From: Nocardioides sp. YIM 152315
GTDB lineage: Bacteria; Actinomycetota; Actinomycetes; Propionibacteriales; Nocardioidaceae
Reading direction: 5' to 3'
NCBI RefSeq assembly: GCF_029210375.1
Contig: NZ_JARGER010000038.1
Location: forward strand, 248,001 to 312,000
Length of the DNA stretch: 64,000 bases
Shown here: in pieces, positions 41,399 through 50,583 of the stretch
Layout: every line of letters starts with the position of its first letter
How positions within the stretch are numbered: the first letter of the stretch is position 1
The notes under the pieces: model-generated
Databases searched by the model: none
The model's input: only the letters and a program-made list of their open reading frames with translations
What the model was told of the DNA's origin: nothing
Made by a program: the position numbers and the translations under genes

Positions 41399-41789
41399 GT
41401 CTCGCACGCTACTCAGTCACTGAACCCGCCCCTCCCGCCACCCCCGATGGCCAGAACGCATCGGAGTCGCGGTGCCGTCTCGCGACCGGCACCAGCGATG
41501 TCCAAGCGAGCCGGATCTCCTCCCGGCCCACCACGTCCGCCGGAGTGACGCGCGTGAACCTCATCGGCGGGATAGCCAACGACGGAATGGTCGTCCACTG
41601 GGACTGGAAACGACCATCTCGTCACTGGCTATCCCGTTGGGACGCCTCGGGCTGCTTCACTCTGGGCCGCAATGCCGCGAGCCGTACCGATTCACAGGTT
41701 CGACAGGACGGACGGTCCGGACGGGGCTGCTTGGGGCCGCACGGCTCTCGACGGGATCGACCAGCGACGGCGGTTCCATCGCAGCCTGC
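41399..41789. other. Intergenic region with palindrome copy C
   Basis: About 390 bases between the SDR start and the SulP stop. Apart from the 67-bp palindrome at 41569 I see no supported gene. The reading frames here are short, unlike any family, and some only translate the palindrome. The segment 41640-41789 may be degraded coding sequence, but nothing is recognisable. Confidence 0.6.
41569..41635. repeat. 67-bp dispersed palindrome, copy C
   Basis: Arms 41569-41590 and 41614-41635 (22 nt each, four mismatches) around a 23-nt loop. It starts GGGATAGCCAACGACGG and ends CACTGGCTATCCC. Length, architecture and orientation equal those of the copies at 10064 and 11336, 30 kb away. No DUF559 gene is next to this copy. 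Confidence 0.85.
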
Positions 41790-43508
41790 CTACGACGGGC
41801 CCTCTCCTCGCCGGTCCTCGACCCAGCGGGTGGCGTCGTCGTACGCCGCGTCGAGGGCCTCGAAGAAGACCGGCGCCTGCTGGACGATGTTGTCGGTGCC
41901 GAGATCGTCGGCGAGGCCGGTGCGGGAGAGGAGCTCGGCCTGCTCCGGGTCGATGCCGACGACCATCAGGCGACAGCCGTGGTCGTCGAGCTGGCGGGCG
42001 CGGCGGCGGAGCGACTTGAGGACCGTCGAGGACGGGATGTCGGGCACCGCGCGGGCGTGGAGGATCACCACCGCGTTGCGGGCATCCGCGCTGCGCGGCC
42101 AGACCTCCTCGAGGCGGGTCACCTCGGCGAAGAGGCCGGCGCCCTCGTGGTGGAGGACGGTGACCGCGTCGCTCGGGAGCTCGGCGGGGACCGCGGTGGC
42201 GCGCCACCGGCCGTCCTCGCGGACCAGGGCACGCAGGCGTCCGCTGCGCTCGGCGCTGACGCAGAAGAGCAGCAGGGAGAGGCCGGCGCCGAGGAGGATC
42301 GCCTGCTGCAGCGGCAGCTCGGTCGTGGCGAGGAAGGTCGCGAGCATCGCGGCGGCCGGCAGCAAGCCGGTGTGCAGCACCAGCCGGATGTCCGGGAGCC
42401 GCCCGACGACGAGCTCGGCGCCGATCACGATGACCAGGCCGCCGATCACCGGCATCGGGATCAGCTCGGCCACGCCGCCGGCGACGAGCACGACGAGCGC
42501 GAGGAAGACGCCGGCGAAGATGCCGGCCCACCTGGTCCGCGCGCCGGCGCTCGTCGCCACCCCGGTGCGCGACAGCGACCCGCCGGTGGGGAGCGCGCGG
42601 AAGAACCCACCGGCGAGGTTCGCCAGGCCCTGCGCGGTGAAGTCCCCGGACAGGTTGGTGCGGCTCCCGTCCGGGTTCGGTACGGCGGCGCCGATCCCGG
42701 CCGCCTGCGCCAGCGCGACCAGCGCGACGGCGACCGCGCCGGCGAGCAGGTCGGGCATCACCCCGGGGTCGGGGAGGATCGGGTGTGGCAGCCCGCTCGG
42801 GACCTGGCCGATGTCGCCGACGTCGCGCACGTCGATCGAGAAGACGACGACCACGACGGTGACGACGACCAACGCCGCCAGGATGGCGAACGGCTCGAGC
42901 CGCGGCACCAGGCGTACGGCGACCCACACCGCGACCGTGCCGAGCGCGACGAGGAGCGTGGTGACCTCCCAGTCGGCCACGTGCGCGAACGAGTCGACGA
43001 CCTTCGCGATCGTGTTGTGGGCGTCGGTCTCGTAGCCGGTCGCGTCGCCGAGCACGCCGGCGACGATCTGCAGGGCGATGCCGCTGGTGAAGCCGGTCAT
43101 CACGGCGTTCGACACGAAGCTCATCACCGAGCCCAGCCGGAGCAGGCCGAAGACCACCATGATCGCGCCGACCAGCACGGTGAGCGTGGCGACGTTGTCG
43201 AGGTCGTCGGGATCGAGGCCGGCGCTGGAGAGCACGCTCTGCGAGGTCAGCGCGATCGCCGACGTGAGTGTGGTCGTCATCAGCACGGTGCGCGAGAAGA
43301 GCGAGCCGACCGTGGTCGGCACCATGCCCGAGTAGAGGCCGAGCACCGGGTTGAAGCCGCCGATGCTCGCGTAGGCCATGCCCTCGGGGATGCTGAAGAG
43401 TCCCGTCACGAAGCCAGCGACGGCGTCCTTGGGCGTCGGGCGACCCACGCGGAGCTTCGGTCGGCGCACCCGCTCACTGTCGCGGGACCGTGCGATCTCC
43501 CACGTCAC
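41790..43508 (-). CDS. SulP-family anion transporter with STAS domain
   Basis: A 572-aa SLC26/SulP transporter. The N-terminal signature FVTGLFSIPEGMAYASIGGFNPVLGLYSGMVP is complete, ten or more hydrophobic helices follow, and a C-terminal STAS domain covers about residues 455-560 (AVVILHARAVPDIPSSTVLKSL). It probably moves sulfate, bicarbonate or a dicarboxylate; specificity cannot be told. The GTG at 43508 follows AAGGGG very closely. It is divergent from the small frame at 43557. Confidence 0.9.
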   Translation of the reverse strand: MTWEIARSRDSERVRRPKLRVGRPTPKDAVAGFVTGLFSIPEGMAYASIGGFNPVLGLYSGMVPTTVGSLFSRTVLMTTTLTSAIALTSQSVLSSAGLDPDDLDNVATLTVLVGAIMVVFGLLRLGSVMSFVSNAVMTGFTSGIALQIVAGVLGDATGYETDAHNTIAKVVDSFAHVADWEVTTLLVALGTVAVWVAVRLVPRLEPFAILAALVVVTVVVVVFSIDVRDVGDIGQVPSGLPHPILPDPGVMPDLLAGAVAVALVALAQAAGIGAAVPNPDGSRTNLSGDFTAQGLANLAGGFFRALPTGGSLSRTGVATSAGARTRWAGIFAGVFLALVVLVAGGVAELIPMPVIGGLVIVIGAELVVGRLPDIRLVLHTGLLPAAAMLATFLATTELPLQQAILLGAGLSLLLFCVSAERSGRLRALVREDGRWRATAVPAELPSDAVTVLHHEGAGLFAEVTRLEEVWPRSADARNAVVILHARAVPDIPSSTVLKSLRRRARQLDDHGCRLMVVGIDPEQAELLSRTGLADDLGTDNIVQQAPVFFEALDAAYDDATRWVEDRRGEGPS

Positions 43509-43556
43509 CCCCTTCGGGTGAACCCGCAGCAATCCCTCGGCCCTAGCGTTGCCGGC

Positions 43557-43775
43557 ATGGCCCTCGATCTCTCGGACCGGGCGGACTTCGACGACGGCAC
43601 CCTCGGCCCGGTTGCCCGCTTGGAGTCCAGGGCCCTCGACGGCCTCCGGATCGGCTCCCGCATGACGCCCGGCACCCATGTGGCGGCCGAGACGAACGCC
43701 CGCTTCCCGGATCACGGCGCCCGCTGCCCGGGAGCGAATGCCACCCACCCGCTGCACCCGATCGTCACACCCTGA
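43557..43775 (+). CDS. Short 72-aa frame, possible gene remnant
   Basis: A 72-aa frame whose ATG lies 7 nt after TAGCGT, the same layout as the leaderless genes of this window. The first dozen residues (ALDLSDRADFDD) resemble the N-terminus of alkyl-sulfatase-like metallo-beta-lactamases, but the rest does not continue that family. It may be the surviving 5' end and promoter of a deleted gene, now driving the GAP-family gene 11 nt downstream. Low certainty. Confidence 0.35.
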   Translation: MALDLSDRADFDDGTLGPVARLESRALDGLRIGSRMTPGTHVAAETNARFPDHGARCPGANATHPLHPIVTP

Positions 43776-43785
43776 GGAGGCCGAC

Positions 43786-44457
43786 ATGGGTGCCGTCATC
43801 GGGGACGTGCTGCCGCTCGCGGTCGCCGTCCTGATCAGCCCGATCCCGGTCATCGCGGCGATCCTGATGCTGCTCGCACCGCAGGCCAGGGCGGCCAGCG
43901 TCGGCTTCATGGTCGGCTGGCTGGTCGGCATCGTCGTCGCGCTCGTCGTGTTCGTCGCGCTCGCCGCGGTCATCCCGCAGGAGGACGACGACGTGTCGCA
44001 TCCGGTCGCCGGCACCGTCAAGATCGTGCTGGGGCTGCTGATGCTCGCGCTCGCCCTCCGGCAGTGGCGCGGGCGCCCGCACGAGGGCGCGGAGCCGGCA
44101 CTCCCGGCCTGGATGGCGGCGATCGACACGATGACGCTGGCCAGGGCGACCGCGCTGGGCTTCGCGCTCTCGGCGATCAACCCGAAGAACCTGCTGATGA
44201 CGGCGAGCGCAGGGGTCCTGATCGGCACGGCCGACCTGCCCGTCGGCGACGTCGCGGTCGTGATCGCCGTGTTCACGGTGGTCGCCGGCGCCTCGGTCGC
44301 GGTGCCGGTGACGGGCTACCTCGTCGCCCGGGAGCGGATGACCGCTCCGCTGCAGTCCCTGCGCGTGTGGCTGGTCCACAACAACGCCGCGGTCATGGCG
44401 GTCCTCCTGCTCGTCGTCGGCGCCACCATGGTCGGCAAGGGCATCGGCAGCTTCTGA
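43786..44457 (+). CDS. GAP-family (Sap-like) membrane protein
   Basis: A 223-aa protein with six hydrophobic helices in two sets of three, separated by an acidic stretch (QEDDDVSHP), matching the GAP/'sulfolipid-1-addressing protein' family (PF11139), itself related to LysE-type exporters. A conserved NPKNLLMT motif starts the second half. GAGGAGG lies 5 nt before the ATG. In mycobacteria Sap assists glycolipid export; the cargo here is unknown. Confidence 0.85.
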   Translation: MGAVIGDVLPLAVAVLISPIPVIAAILMLLAPQARAASVGFMVGWLVGIVVALVVFVALAAVIPQEDDDVSHPVAGTVKIVLGLLMLALALRQWRGRPHEGAEPALPAWMAAIDTMTLARATALGFALSAINPKNLLMTASAGVLIGTADLPVGDVAVVIAVFTVVAGASVAVPVTGYLVARERMTAPLQSLRVWLVHNNAAVMAVLLLVVGATMVGKGIGSF

Positions 44458-44498
44458 AGCCCACGACGCCGCTGCCACGGGTCGGGTAGGAATGGGAC

Positions 44499-47400
44499 AT
44501 GGCAGCCGCAGGTCCCGACGGGCCGGGGAGTGACCCCGCCCTCCTGCGGCGTCTCTTCGAGGCGCTCCCCGACGGCCTGTGGCTCTTCGACGACGACGGC
44601 GTCACGACGTGGGCCAACGCCGCGATGGCGCGCATCCTCGGCCGCGACCCGAGCGAGATGGTCGGCCTCCCCGTCGCGGACACGCTGGACGACCAGGGCC
44701 GCCTGGACTTCGCCCGCCACCTCGGCGCCATGGTCGCGACGGGCGCGGGCGACCAGAACGTCGAGTCGTACTTCGTGCGGCCGGACGGCACCGCGGTCTG
44801 GGGCCTGATCAGCTTCGCCCCGGTCTTCGACGACGACGGCAACCGGGCCGGCTGGCTGCACCGGGTCACGCCGTACACCGAGCGCAAGGAGCTGCACGAC
44901 GCGCTCGTGGAGCAGGAGAAGCAGCTGGCGACCGCGCAGCGGATCGCCCACCTCGGCAGCTGGGCGTGGGACGTCGCGGCCGACCGGGTCGAGTGGTCGG
45001 ACGAGATGTGCCGCATCTTCGGCGCCCCGCTCGGCTCGAGTCTCGACTTCGAGGGCTACCTGCAGCTGGTGCACCCGGACGACCGCGAGCACGCCGCGGC
45101 GTCGATCCGGGCCGCCGCCGACTCCGGCGCCGACAGCTACGAGTTCGACCACCGCGTGCTGCGCGGTGACGGCGAGGTGCGCTGGGTGCGCGGTCGCGGC
45201 ATCGTGGAGCGGTCGCCCGACGGCACCGTGGTCGGGATGAGCGGCACGACCCAGGACATCACCGACGTCCACGACGCCGCCGAGCAGGCTGCCGAGGCCA
45301 CCCGCCGGCTCGTCCTGCTCCAGCAGATGACGATGGCCGCCAATCGCGCACGGAGCCTGCGCGAGGCGCTGCTGATGATGGGCGCCGGCGTGCCCGAGCA
45401 CACGACCTGGGCGGCCGTCTGCGCGTTCCGGTACGACGTGCCGGGCGACGCCCCGGAGCTGCTCGACCTCGGGGCGGAGGAGGCCGGCGTCGACCCGGAC
45501 CGCGCCCTCGCGGACTCGGCGTGGTCGACCGGCGAGGTCACGATCGGCGTCCCGTCCACGCTGGCCGACACCCATCGGCTGGTCGCGATGCCCGTCCGCG
45601 CCGGCGACGAGGTCGCCTGCGTGGTCGAGCTGCTGGCGGACGAGATCCCTCCCGACGAGCACTCGCACCAGCTGATGGCCCAGATCGCCCACCAGCTCGG
45701 CGTGGTCGCCGAGCGCGAGCGCAGCGCCGCCCAGCTGGCCGAGGCGCGCGACGAGGCGATGGAGGCGTCCCGGCTGAAGTCGGAGTTCCTCGCCACCATG
45801 TCGCACGAGATCCGGACGCCGATGAACGGCGTCATCGGCCTGACCGACCTGCTGCTCCGCACCGACCTCGACGAGCACCAGCGCCGGCTGGCCGGCAACC
45901 TCCAGAACGCCGGCATGACCCTGCTCGGGATCATCAACGACATCCTCGACCTCTCGAAGATCGAGGCGGGCAAGCTGGAGCTCGAGGTCGCCGACTTCGA
46001 CATCCGCGCGGCCTTCGACCAGGTGGCCGCGGTGCTGAGCGGCCCCGCCCACGAGAAGGGGCTCGAGCTCGTGGTCGCCTGCCACCCCGACGTACCGCTG
46101 CTGCTGCGCGGCGACCCCGTGCGCCTCGGGCAGGTGGTGAGCAACCTCGGCAGCAACGCCGTGAAGTTCACCGACAGCGGCGAGGTCGTGATCGAGGCCC
46201 GCGTCGAGCGGCAGACCCCACGCGACGTGGTGCTCCGCGTCGACGTCACCGACACCGGCGTCGGCATCGAGCAGGCGGCCCGGGAGCGGCTCTTCGAGGC
46301 CTTCACCCAGGCCGACCCGTCCACCACCCGACGTCACGGCGGCACCGGTCTCGGGCTCGCGATCTCCCGCCGGCTCGTCGCGGCACTCGGCGGTGAGCTG
46401 TGGGTGACCAGCGAGCCGGGCGTCGGCAGCACCTTCTCCTTCACGGCGCGGCTCGACCGGGTGACGGGCACGACGAACCGCGACTTCGACGTGCCCGTCC
46501 AGCTCCGCGGCCGCCGGGTGCTGGTCGTCGACGACAACGAGACCAACCGGATGATCCTCGAGGGCCAGCTCGCGGCGTGGCACATGCGCGCGTTCGCCGT
46601 ACCGTCCGCCGAGGAGGCGATGCCGGTGTTGCGCGAGGCGGCCCAGCTCGACGACCCCTTCGAGGTGATCGTGCTCGACCTGCGGATGCCGGGCACCGAC
46701 GGGCTCGAGCTCGCGCGGATGGTGCGCGCCGACCCGCGGGTGCCGCCCGCCGAGATGCTGCTGCTCAGCTCCGAGCAGGTGCCGCGCCAGCAGGTCGCCG
46801 ACGCGGGGATCCGGACCAGCCTGAGCAAGCCCGTGCGACACGTCGAGCTCCACGACGCGCTGCTCGGCGTGCTCGCCCCGCGCCCCTACGTCGGCCCGGG
46901 TCCGCGCGGCGGCGCCGGTGCCGACCTCGGCCTGCGGGTGCTGGTCGTCGAGGACAACCCCGTCAACCAGCTGGTCGCGACCGGCCTGCTCGAGAGCCTG
47001 GGGTGCACCGTCGACGTGGCCGACGACGGCAGGGCGGCGGTGGAGAAACTGGCCGGCGCCCACGGGTACGCCGTCGTGCTCATGGACTGCCGGATGCCGA
47101 CGATGGACGGCTTCGACGCGACCCGCCTCATCCGCGCCCAGGAGCCTCCGGGCCAGCGGGTGCCGATCGTCGCCATGACCGCCTCGGCGCTCGAGGGCGA
47201 GCGCGAGCGCTGTCTCGCGGCCGGCATGGACGACTACCTGACCAAGCCGGTCGACGCCGGCGAGGTGGAGCGCGCGCTGCGCAGCTGGGGCGGCCTGCCG
47301 CCGGCGCCGCCCGCCCCGGTCGTCCCGCCCACCGCGCCCGATCCGGCGTCGGTCGAGGCCGCCGCGTTGATCGGTGTCCTCGACCCCGAGCGGGTGCGCG

Positions 47401-47723
47401 TCCTGGAGGGGCTCGTCAAGGACGGCACGACCTTCTTCGAGCGCACGGCGGCGTCGTTCATGGGCAGGGTGGGCGACCTGCTCCTCGCGATCCGCGGGGC
47501 GATCGAGCGCGGCAACCCGGACGCGCTGCTCAGCTCTGCCCACCAGCTCAAGGGCAGCGCCCTCAACCTCGGCCTTCCCCGCGTCGCCGCGGCGGCCGAG
47601 CGGCTGGAGTCGCTGGGCGCGGCCGGCCGCACCGAGCGCGCCGAGGAGATGCTCGACGAGCTCTCCGCGGAGGTCGACGTCGCCGTGTCGGCGCTCCAGC
47701 AGGCCACCGCCCGAGGTGAGTGA
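44499..47723 (+). CDS. Hybrid sensor histidine kinase (PAS-PAS-GAF-HK-REC-REC-HPt)
   Basis: A 1074-aa cytosolic multi-domain kinase. In order: PAS (about 15-125), PAS with PAC (about 140-265, LGSWAWDVAADRVEWSDEM), GAF-like (about 285-400), HisKA with H436 in MSHEIRTPMNG, HATPase (about 540-655, GGTGLGLAIS), receiver 1 with D727, receiver 2 with D863 (VLMDCRMPTMDG) and an HPt domain with H1015 (AHQLKGSALNLG). It holds a complete phosphorelay in one chain, but no output regulator is adjacent. No membrane segment. A TAGGAAT box lies 6 nt before the ATG. Confidence 0.94.
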   Translation: MAAAGPDGPGSDPALLRRLFEALPDGLWLFDDDGVTTWANAAMARILGRDPSEMVGLPVADTLDDQGRLDFARHLGAMVATGAGDQNVESYFVRPDGTAVWGLISFAPVFDDDGNRAGWLHRVTPYTERKELHDALVEQEKQLATAQRIAHLGSWAWDVAADRVEWSDEMCRIFGAPLGSSLDFEGYLQLVHPDDREHAAASIRAAADSGADSYEFDHRVLRGDGEVRWVRGRGIVERSPDGTVVGMSGTTQDITDVHDAAEQAAEATRRLVLLQQMTMAANRARSLREALLMMGAGVPEHTTWAAVCAFRYDVPGDAPELLDLGAEEAGVDPDRALADSAWSTGEVTIGVPSTLADTHRLVAMPVRAGDEVACVVELLADEIPPDEHSHQLMAQIAHQLGVVAERERSAAQLAEARDEAMEASRLKSEFLATMSHEIRTPMNGVIGLTDLLLRTDLDEHQRRLAGNLQNAGMTLLGIINDILDLSKIEAGKLELEVADFDIRAAFDQVAAVLSGPAHEKGLELVVACHPDVPLLLRGDPVRLGQVVSNLGSNAVKFTDSGEVVIEARVERQTPRDVVLRVDVTDTGVGIEQAARERLFEAFTQADPSTTRRHGGTGLGLAISRRLVAALGGELWVTSEPGVGSTFSFTARLDRVTGTTNRDFDVPVQLRGRRVLVVDDNETNRMILEGQLAAWHMRAFAVPSAEEAMPVLREAAQLDDPFEVIVLDLRMPGTDGLELARMVRADPRVPPAEMLLLSSEQVPRQQVADAGIRTSLSKPVRHVELHDALLGVLAPRPYVGPGPRGGAGADLGLRVLVVEDNPVNQLVATGLLESLGCTVDVADDGRAAVEKLAGAHGYAVVLMDCRMPTMDGFDATRLIRAQEPPGQRVPIVAMTASALEGERERCLAAGMDDYLTKPVDAGEVERALRSWGGLPPAPPAPVVPPTAPDPASVEAAALIGVLDPERVRVLEGLVKDGTTFFERTAASFMGRVGDLLLAIRGAIERGNPDALLSSAHQLKGSALNLGLPRVAAAAERLESLGAAGRTERAEEMLDELSAEVDVAVSALQQATARGE

Positions 47724-47745
47724 CCGCGACTGGGAGAATCCTGCG

Positions 47746-48975
47746 GTGCTCCCGCGCTTCGAGATCGTCGACCGCCGCCGCCCCGTCGACCTGGTCGTGC
47801 CGGGATCGTCGCTCGGCGAGGTCGTGGCGCCGTACGCCGCGGTGACGGGCCTGGGCTCCCTCGAGCTCGCGGCGGGCGCCGACCGCCTCGTGGGGCGCTA
47901 CGACGGCGATGCGGTCTGGCTCGAGGTGACCACGGGCGGCCGCACGACCCGGCACCGCTCGCGGCGGCTCGCGCGCCCGAACGGGCCGGTCCACGAGGTC
48001 GGGCTCACCCTCACCGGCACCCATCTCACCGTGCTCACCCGGGACGACGGGCCGTGGGTCGCCCGCGCCCGGGTGGACCTGCGGGAGCGGATCGACACCC
48101 GCGACGAGGCCTGGCTGGCGCGGCTCGCCGGCGACGGCGCGGCGGCCGGCCGGTTCGGTCAGCTGGGGTTGCGCGACCTCCGCCTGGTGTCCGGCCTGCC
48201 GGCCGGCCGGATCGTGCTCTCCGCGACCAGCGCGGGGCCGGGCTTCTTCGACACCGCCCACACCTCGCTCTGGGAGCTCGAGCCGCGGTCGCTGACCCTG
48301 ACCCACCTCTCGGACGTGTTCTTCCGGCGCCCGGACCGGGCGGGGACGTTCGGTGACCACGCGACGCACGTCCTGCGCGACGGCGACGAGTGGCTGGTGG
48401 CGACCAGCACGTGGGGCGACTTCGACCGGAGGCGGCCCGCGGTGGGCGTGACGATCGCGCGGACCACGGCCGACCTGCTCACCGGCGTACACCTCCTCGT
48501 GACCGAGGCCCTGCCGCTGCCCGTCGACGGGCTGCGGTCGGTCGGGGTCTGGGACCCCCACCTGGCACGCACCGACGACGGCTGGCTCGTCGGGTTCGTG
48601 AGCGCCACGAGGTTCTTCCGGTTCCACCCGGCGCTGGCGGGCGGTCCCTCGCTCGACGCGCTGACGCTGCGCGGCGCCGCGACCGGCCTCACCCAGGCCG
48701 AGGGCACGACGCTCGCACACCTCGACGGAGCCTGGCGGGTGCTCGCCAGCGACAAGCGGGCCGCGCGCTACCCGACCTACGACCTGGCGATGCGCGAGAC
48801 CGGCGCGCTGGCCGCGCCGTACCCCACCAACATCCCCTGGCCGACGCTCGTCCCGGACGGCGACAGCTGGCTGCTGGTCGGGTTCAACGGCGCGGCGTAC
48901 GGCGGCCGGATCCCGGGCTACGGGACGCACGGCGAGGTGGTTTTCATGCGACCCGCGGCGGCGCCTACTGTGTGA
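47746..48975 (+). CDS. Beta-propeller/GH43-like hypothetical protein
   Basis: A 409-aa cytosolic-looking protein rich in beta strands, with repeated blocks such as [41 protein letters not shown] and [20 protein letters not shown]. These resemble five-bladed propellers of the GH32/GH43/GH68 type, but I do not see the full acidic catalytic set. The GTG at 47746 lies 6 nt after GAGAAT and has GGGAG upstream. It begins 22 nt after the hybrid kinase stop; a GTG at 47716 would overlap that gene. Confidence 0.7.
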   Translation: MLPRFEIVDRRRPVDLVVPGSSLGEVVAPYAAVTGLGSLELAAGADRLVGRYDGDAVWLEVTTGGRTTRHRSRRLARPNGPVHEVGLTLTGTHLTVLTRDDGPWVARARVDLRERIDTRDEAWLARLAGDGAAAGRFGQLGLRDLRLVSGLPAGRIVLSATSAGPGFFDTAHTSLWELEPRSLTLTHLSDVFFRRPDRAGTFGDHATHVLRDGDEWLVATSTWGDFDRRRPAVGVTIARTTADLLTGVHLLVTEALPLPVDGLRSVGVWDPHLARTDDGWLVGFVSATRFFRFHPALAGGPSLDALTLRGAATGLTQAEGTTLAHLDGAWRVLASDKRAARYPTYDLAMRETGALAAPYPTNIPWPTLVPDGDSWLLVGFNGAAYGGRIPGYGTHGEVVFMRPAAAPTV

Positions 48976-49054
48976 GGTAGGGCACCCGCCACCCCTGGAT
49001 GCCTCCCGCCCGCCACACCACCCCGTGGCGTCACACCAGAAAGCAGGACCATCC

Positions 49055-50131
49055 ATGTCCGACGTCTTCGAACCGGGATCCGAGCACGAGCAGGTCGTCT
49101 TCGCCCACGACCCCGCCACCGGCCTCAAGGCCATCATCGCGATCCACTCGACCGCCCTCGGCCCCGCGCTGGGCGGGACCCGGTTCCACCCCTACGCCTC
49201 GACCGCCGACGCCCTGCGCGACGTGCTCAACCTCTCGCGCGGCATGTCCTACAAGGCGGCGCTCGCCGGCCTCGACCTCGGCGGCGGCAAGGCCGTCATC
49301 ATCGGGGACCCGGCCACCGCGAAGAACGAGGCGCTGCTGCGCGCCTACGGTCGGCACGTGCAGTCGCTCGGCGGGCGCTACTACACGGCGTGCGACGTCG
49401 GGACCTACTCGGTCGACATGGACCACATCGCGCGGGAGTGCTCGTTCGTCACCGGCCGCACCGTGGCCCACGGGGGCGCGGGCGACAGCTCGGTGCTGAC
49501 GGCGTACGGCGTCTTCCAGGGGATGCGCGCGGCCGCCCAGGTGGCGTGGGGCAGCACCTCGCTGGCCGGGCGCACGGTGGGCGTCGCCGGCGTCGGCAAG
49601 GTCGGCAGCCACCTGGTGCGCCACCTCGTCGAGGACGGCGCCTCGGTCGTGGTGACCGACGTCCACGCGCCCGCGGTCGAGCGGGTGCGCTCCGAGCACC
49701 CCGCCGTGCGGGTCGTCGCGTCGGAGGGCGAGCTGGTCGCGTCGCAGCTCGACGTCTACGCGCCGTGCGCGATGGGCGACGCGATCACCGACGCGGTGGT
49801 CGACGTGCTGTCGGCGAGGATCGTCTGCGGCGCCGCCAACAACCAGCTCGCCCACCCCGGCATCGAGAAGGCGCTCGAGGAGCGCGGCGTCCTCTACGCG
49901 CCCGACTACTGCGTCAACGCCGGCGGCCTGGTGCAGGTCGCCGACGAGCTCGAGGGATTCTCGTTCGACCGCGCCCAGCAGCGCGCCGCGCGGATCTTCG
50001 ACACCACCCTGGAGGTCTTCGAGCTCGCCGCGTCCGACGGCGTACCGCCCGCCATCGCGGCCGACCGGCTCGCCGAGCGGCGGATGCGCGAGGTCGGCCG
50101 GCTGCGCGGGATGTGGCTGCCGCGACTCTGA
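49055..50131 (+). CDS. vdh: Valine/leucine dehydrogenase
   Basis: A 358-aa NAD-dependent branched-chain amino acid dehydrogenase of the Glu/Leu/Phe/Val family, which feeds 2-oxo acids into branched-chain fatty acid synthesis. The substrate-binding and catalytic lysines lie at K67 (MSYKAAL) and K79 ([10 protein letters not shown]). The Rossmann motif [13 protein letters not shown] is near residue 180, and the C-terminal [14 protein letters not shown] is present. I start at the ATG 49055; an upstream in-frame ATG lacks a ribosome-binding site. The vdh-DUF3073-purM-purF neighbourhood matches Streptomyces as I recall it. Confidence 0.92.
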   Translation: MSDVFEPGSEHEQVVFAHDPATGLKAIIAIHSTALGPALGGTRFHPYASTADALRDVLNLSRGMSYKAALAGLDLGGGKAVIIGDPATAKNEALLRAYGRHVQSLGGRYYTACDVGTYSVDMDHIARECSFVTGRTVAHGGAGDSSVLTAYGVFQGMRAAAQVAWGSTSLAGRTVGVAGVGKVGSHLVRHLVEDGASVVVTDVHAPAVERVRSEHPAVRVVASEGELVASQLDVYAPCAMGDAITDAVVDVLSARIVCGAANNQLAHPGIEKALEERGVLYAPDYCVNAGGLVQVADELEGFSFDRAQQRAARIFDTTLEVFELAASDGVPPAIAADRLAERRMREVGRLRGMWLPRL

Positions 50132-50143
50132 CCGTCTGATGGA

Positions 50144-50226
50144 TTCACCGGTGAACCGGGGAACCTGTCACTTCTCGGGTGTCGCCACGCCTCAGACGTG
50201 AGGGTTTCACCGGTGAACCGGGGAAC
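50144..50226. repeat. Pair of 21-bp direct repeats containing a 12-bp palindrome
   Basis: The 21-nt unit beginning TTCACCGGTGAACCGGGG occurs identically at 50144-50164 and 50206-50226, a 62-bp period. Its first 12 nt, TTCACCGGTGAA, are self-complementary. It lies between the convergent stops of valine dehydrogenase and DUF3073. The spacer contains CACTTCTCGG, also found beside the palindrome at 20024. Confidence 0.75.
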
Positions 50227-50242
50227 GACGAGCGGCTGAGAG

Positions 50243-50431
50243 TCAGTCGCGTCGGGAATCGGAGTAGTCCGACCACTTCTCGAGCTCTTCCGGCTCGAGC
50301 TGGTCGGTGTCGTCCTGCTGGCTCTGCCCGTGCAGCTCGTTGGCCAGCGCCCCGAAGTCCGTCTCGTGAGTGCGGTACTTCAGGTCGCGGGCGACCTTCG
50401 TCTGCTTGGCTTTAGCTCGGCCGCGCCCCAT
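50243..50431 (-). CDS. DUF3073 protein
   Basis: A 62-aa highly charged protein of the actinobacterial DUF3073 family, recognised by the start GRGRAKAKQTKVARDLKY and the conserved ETDFGALANELHG. The C-terminus is acidic and Gln-rich. I use the ATG at 50431. Function unknown; it is conserved next to purM and purF in actinobacteria. Confidence 0.88.
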   Translation of the reverse strand: MGRGRAKAKQTKVARDLKYRTHETDFGALANELHGQSQQDDTDQLEPEELEKWSDYSDSRRD

Positions 50432-50583
50432 AGGGTCAGCCCCCTCGCACACTCGGCCGGGGCGCTCAGGCTCCCGGGCTGATTCTCAGAGTTCTCGTGG
50501 AGCCAACGCTACCTGCTGGGTGGCTGTTCCCGCACATCGGTTCGACCGTGAGTCTCGACAATCACACGAGATCCCTCCGAAAT

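Noticed and set aside
41413..41790. Short frames between the SDR and SulP genes
   Set aside because: They have no family likeness, no convincing start signal, and partly translate the 67-bp palindrome.
50144..50226. Direct repeats with GGTTCACC/GGTGAAC as a PhoP box
   Set aside because: The half-sites are in inverted, not 11-bp direct, arrangement and lie between two convergent gene ends with no start codon nearby.
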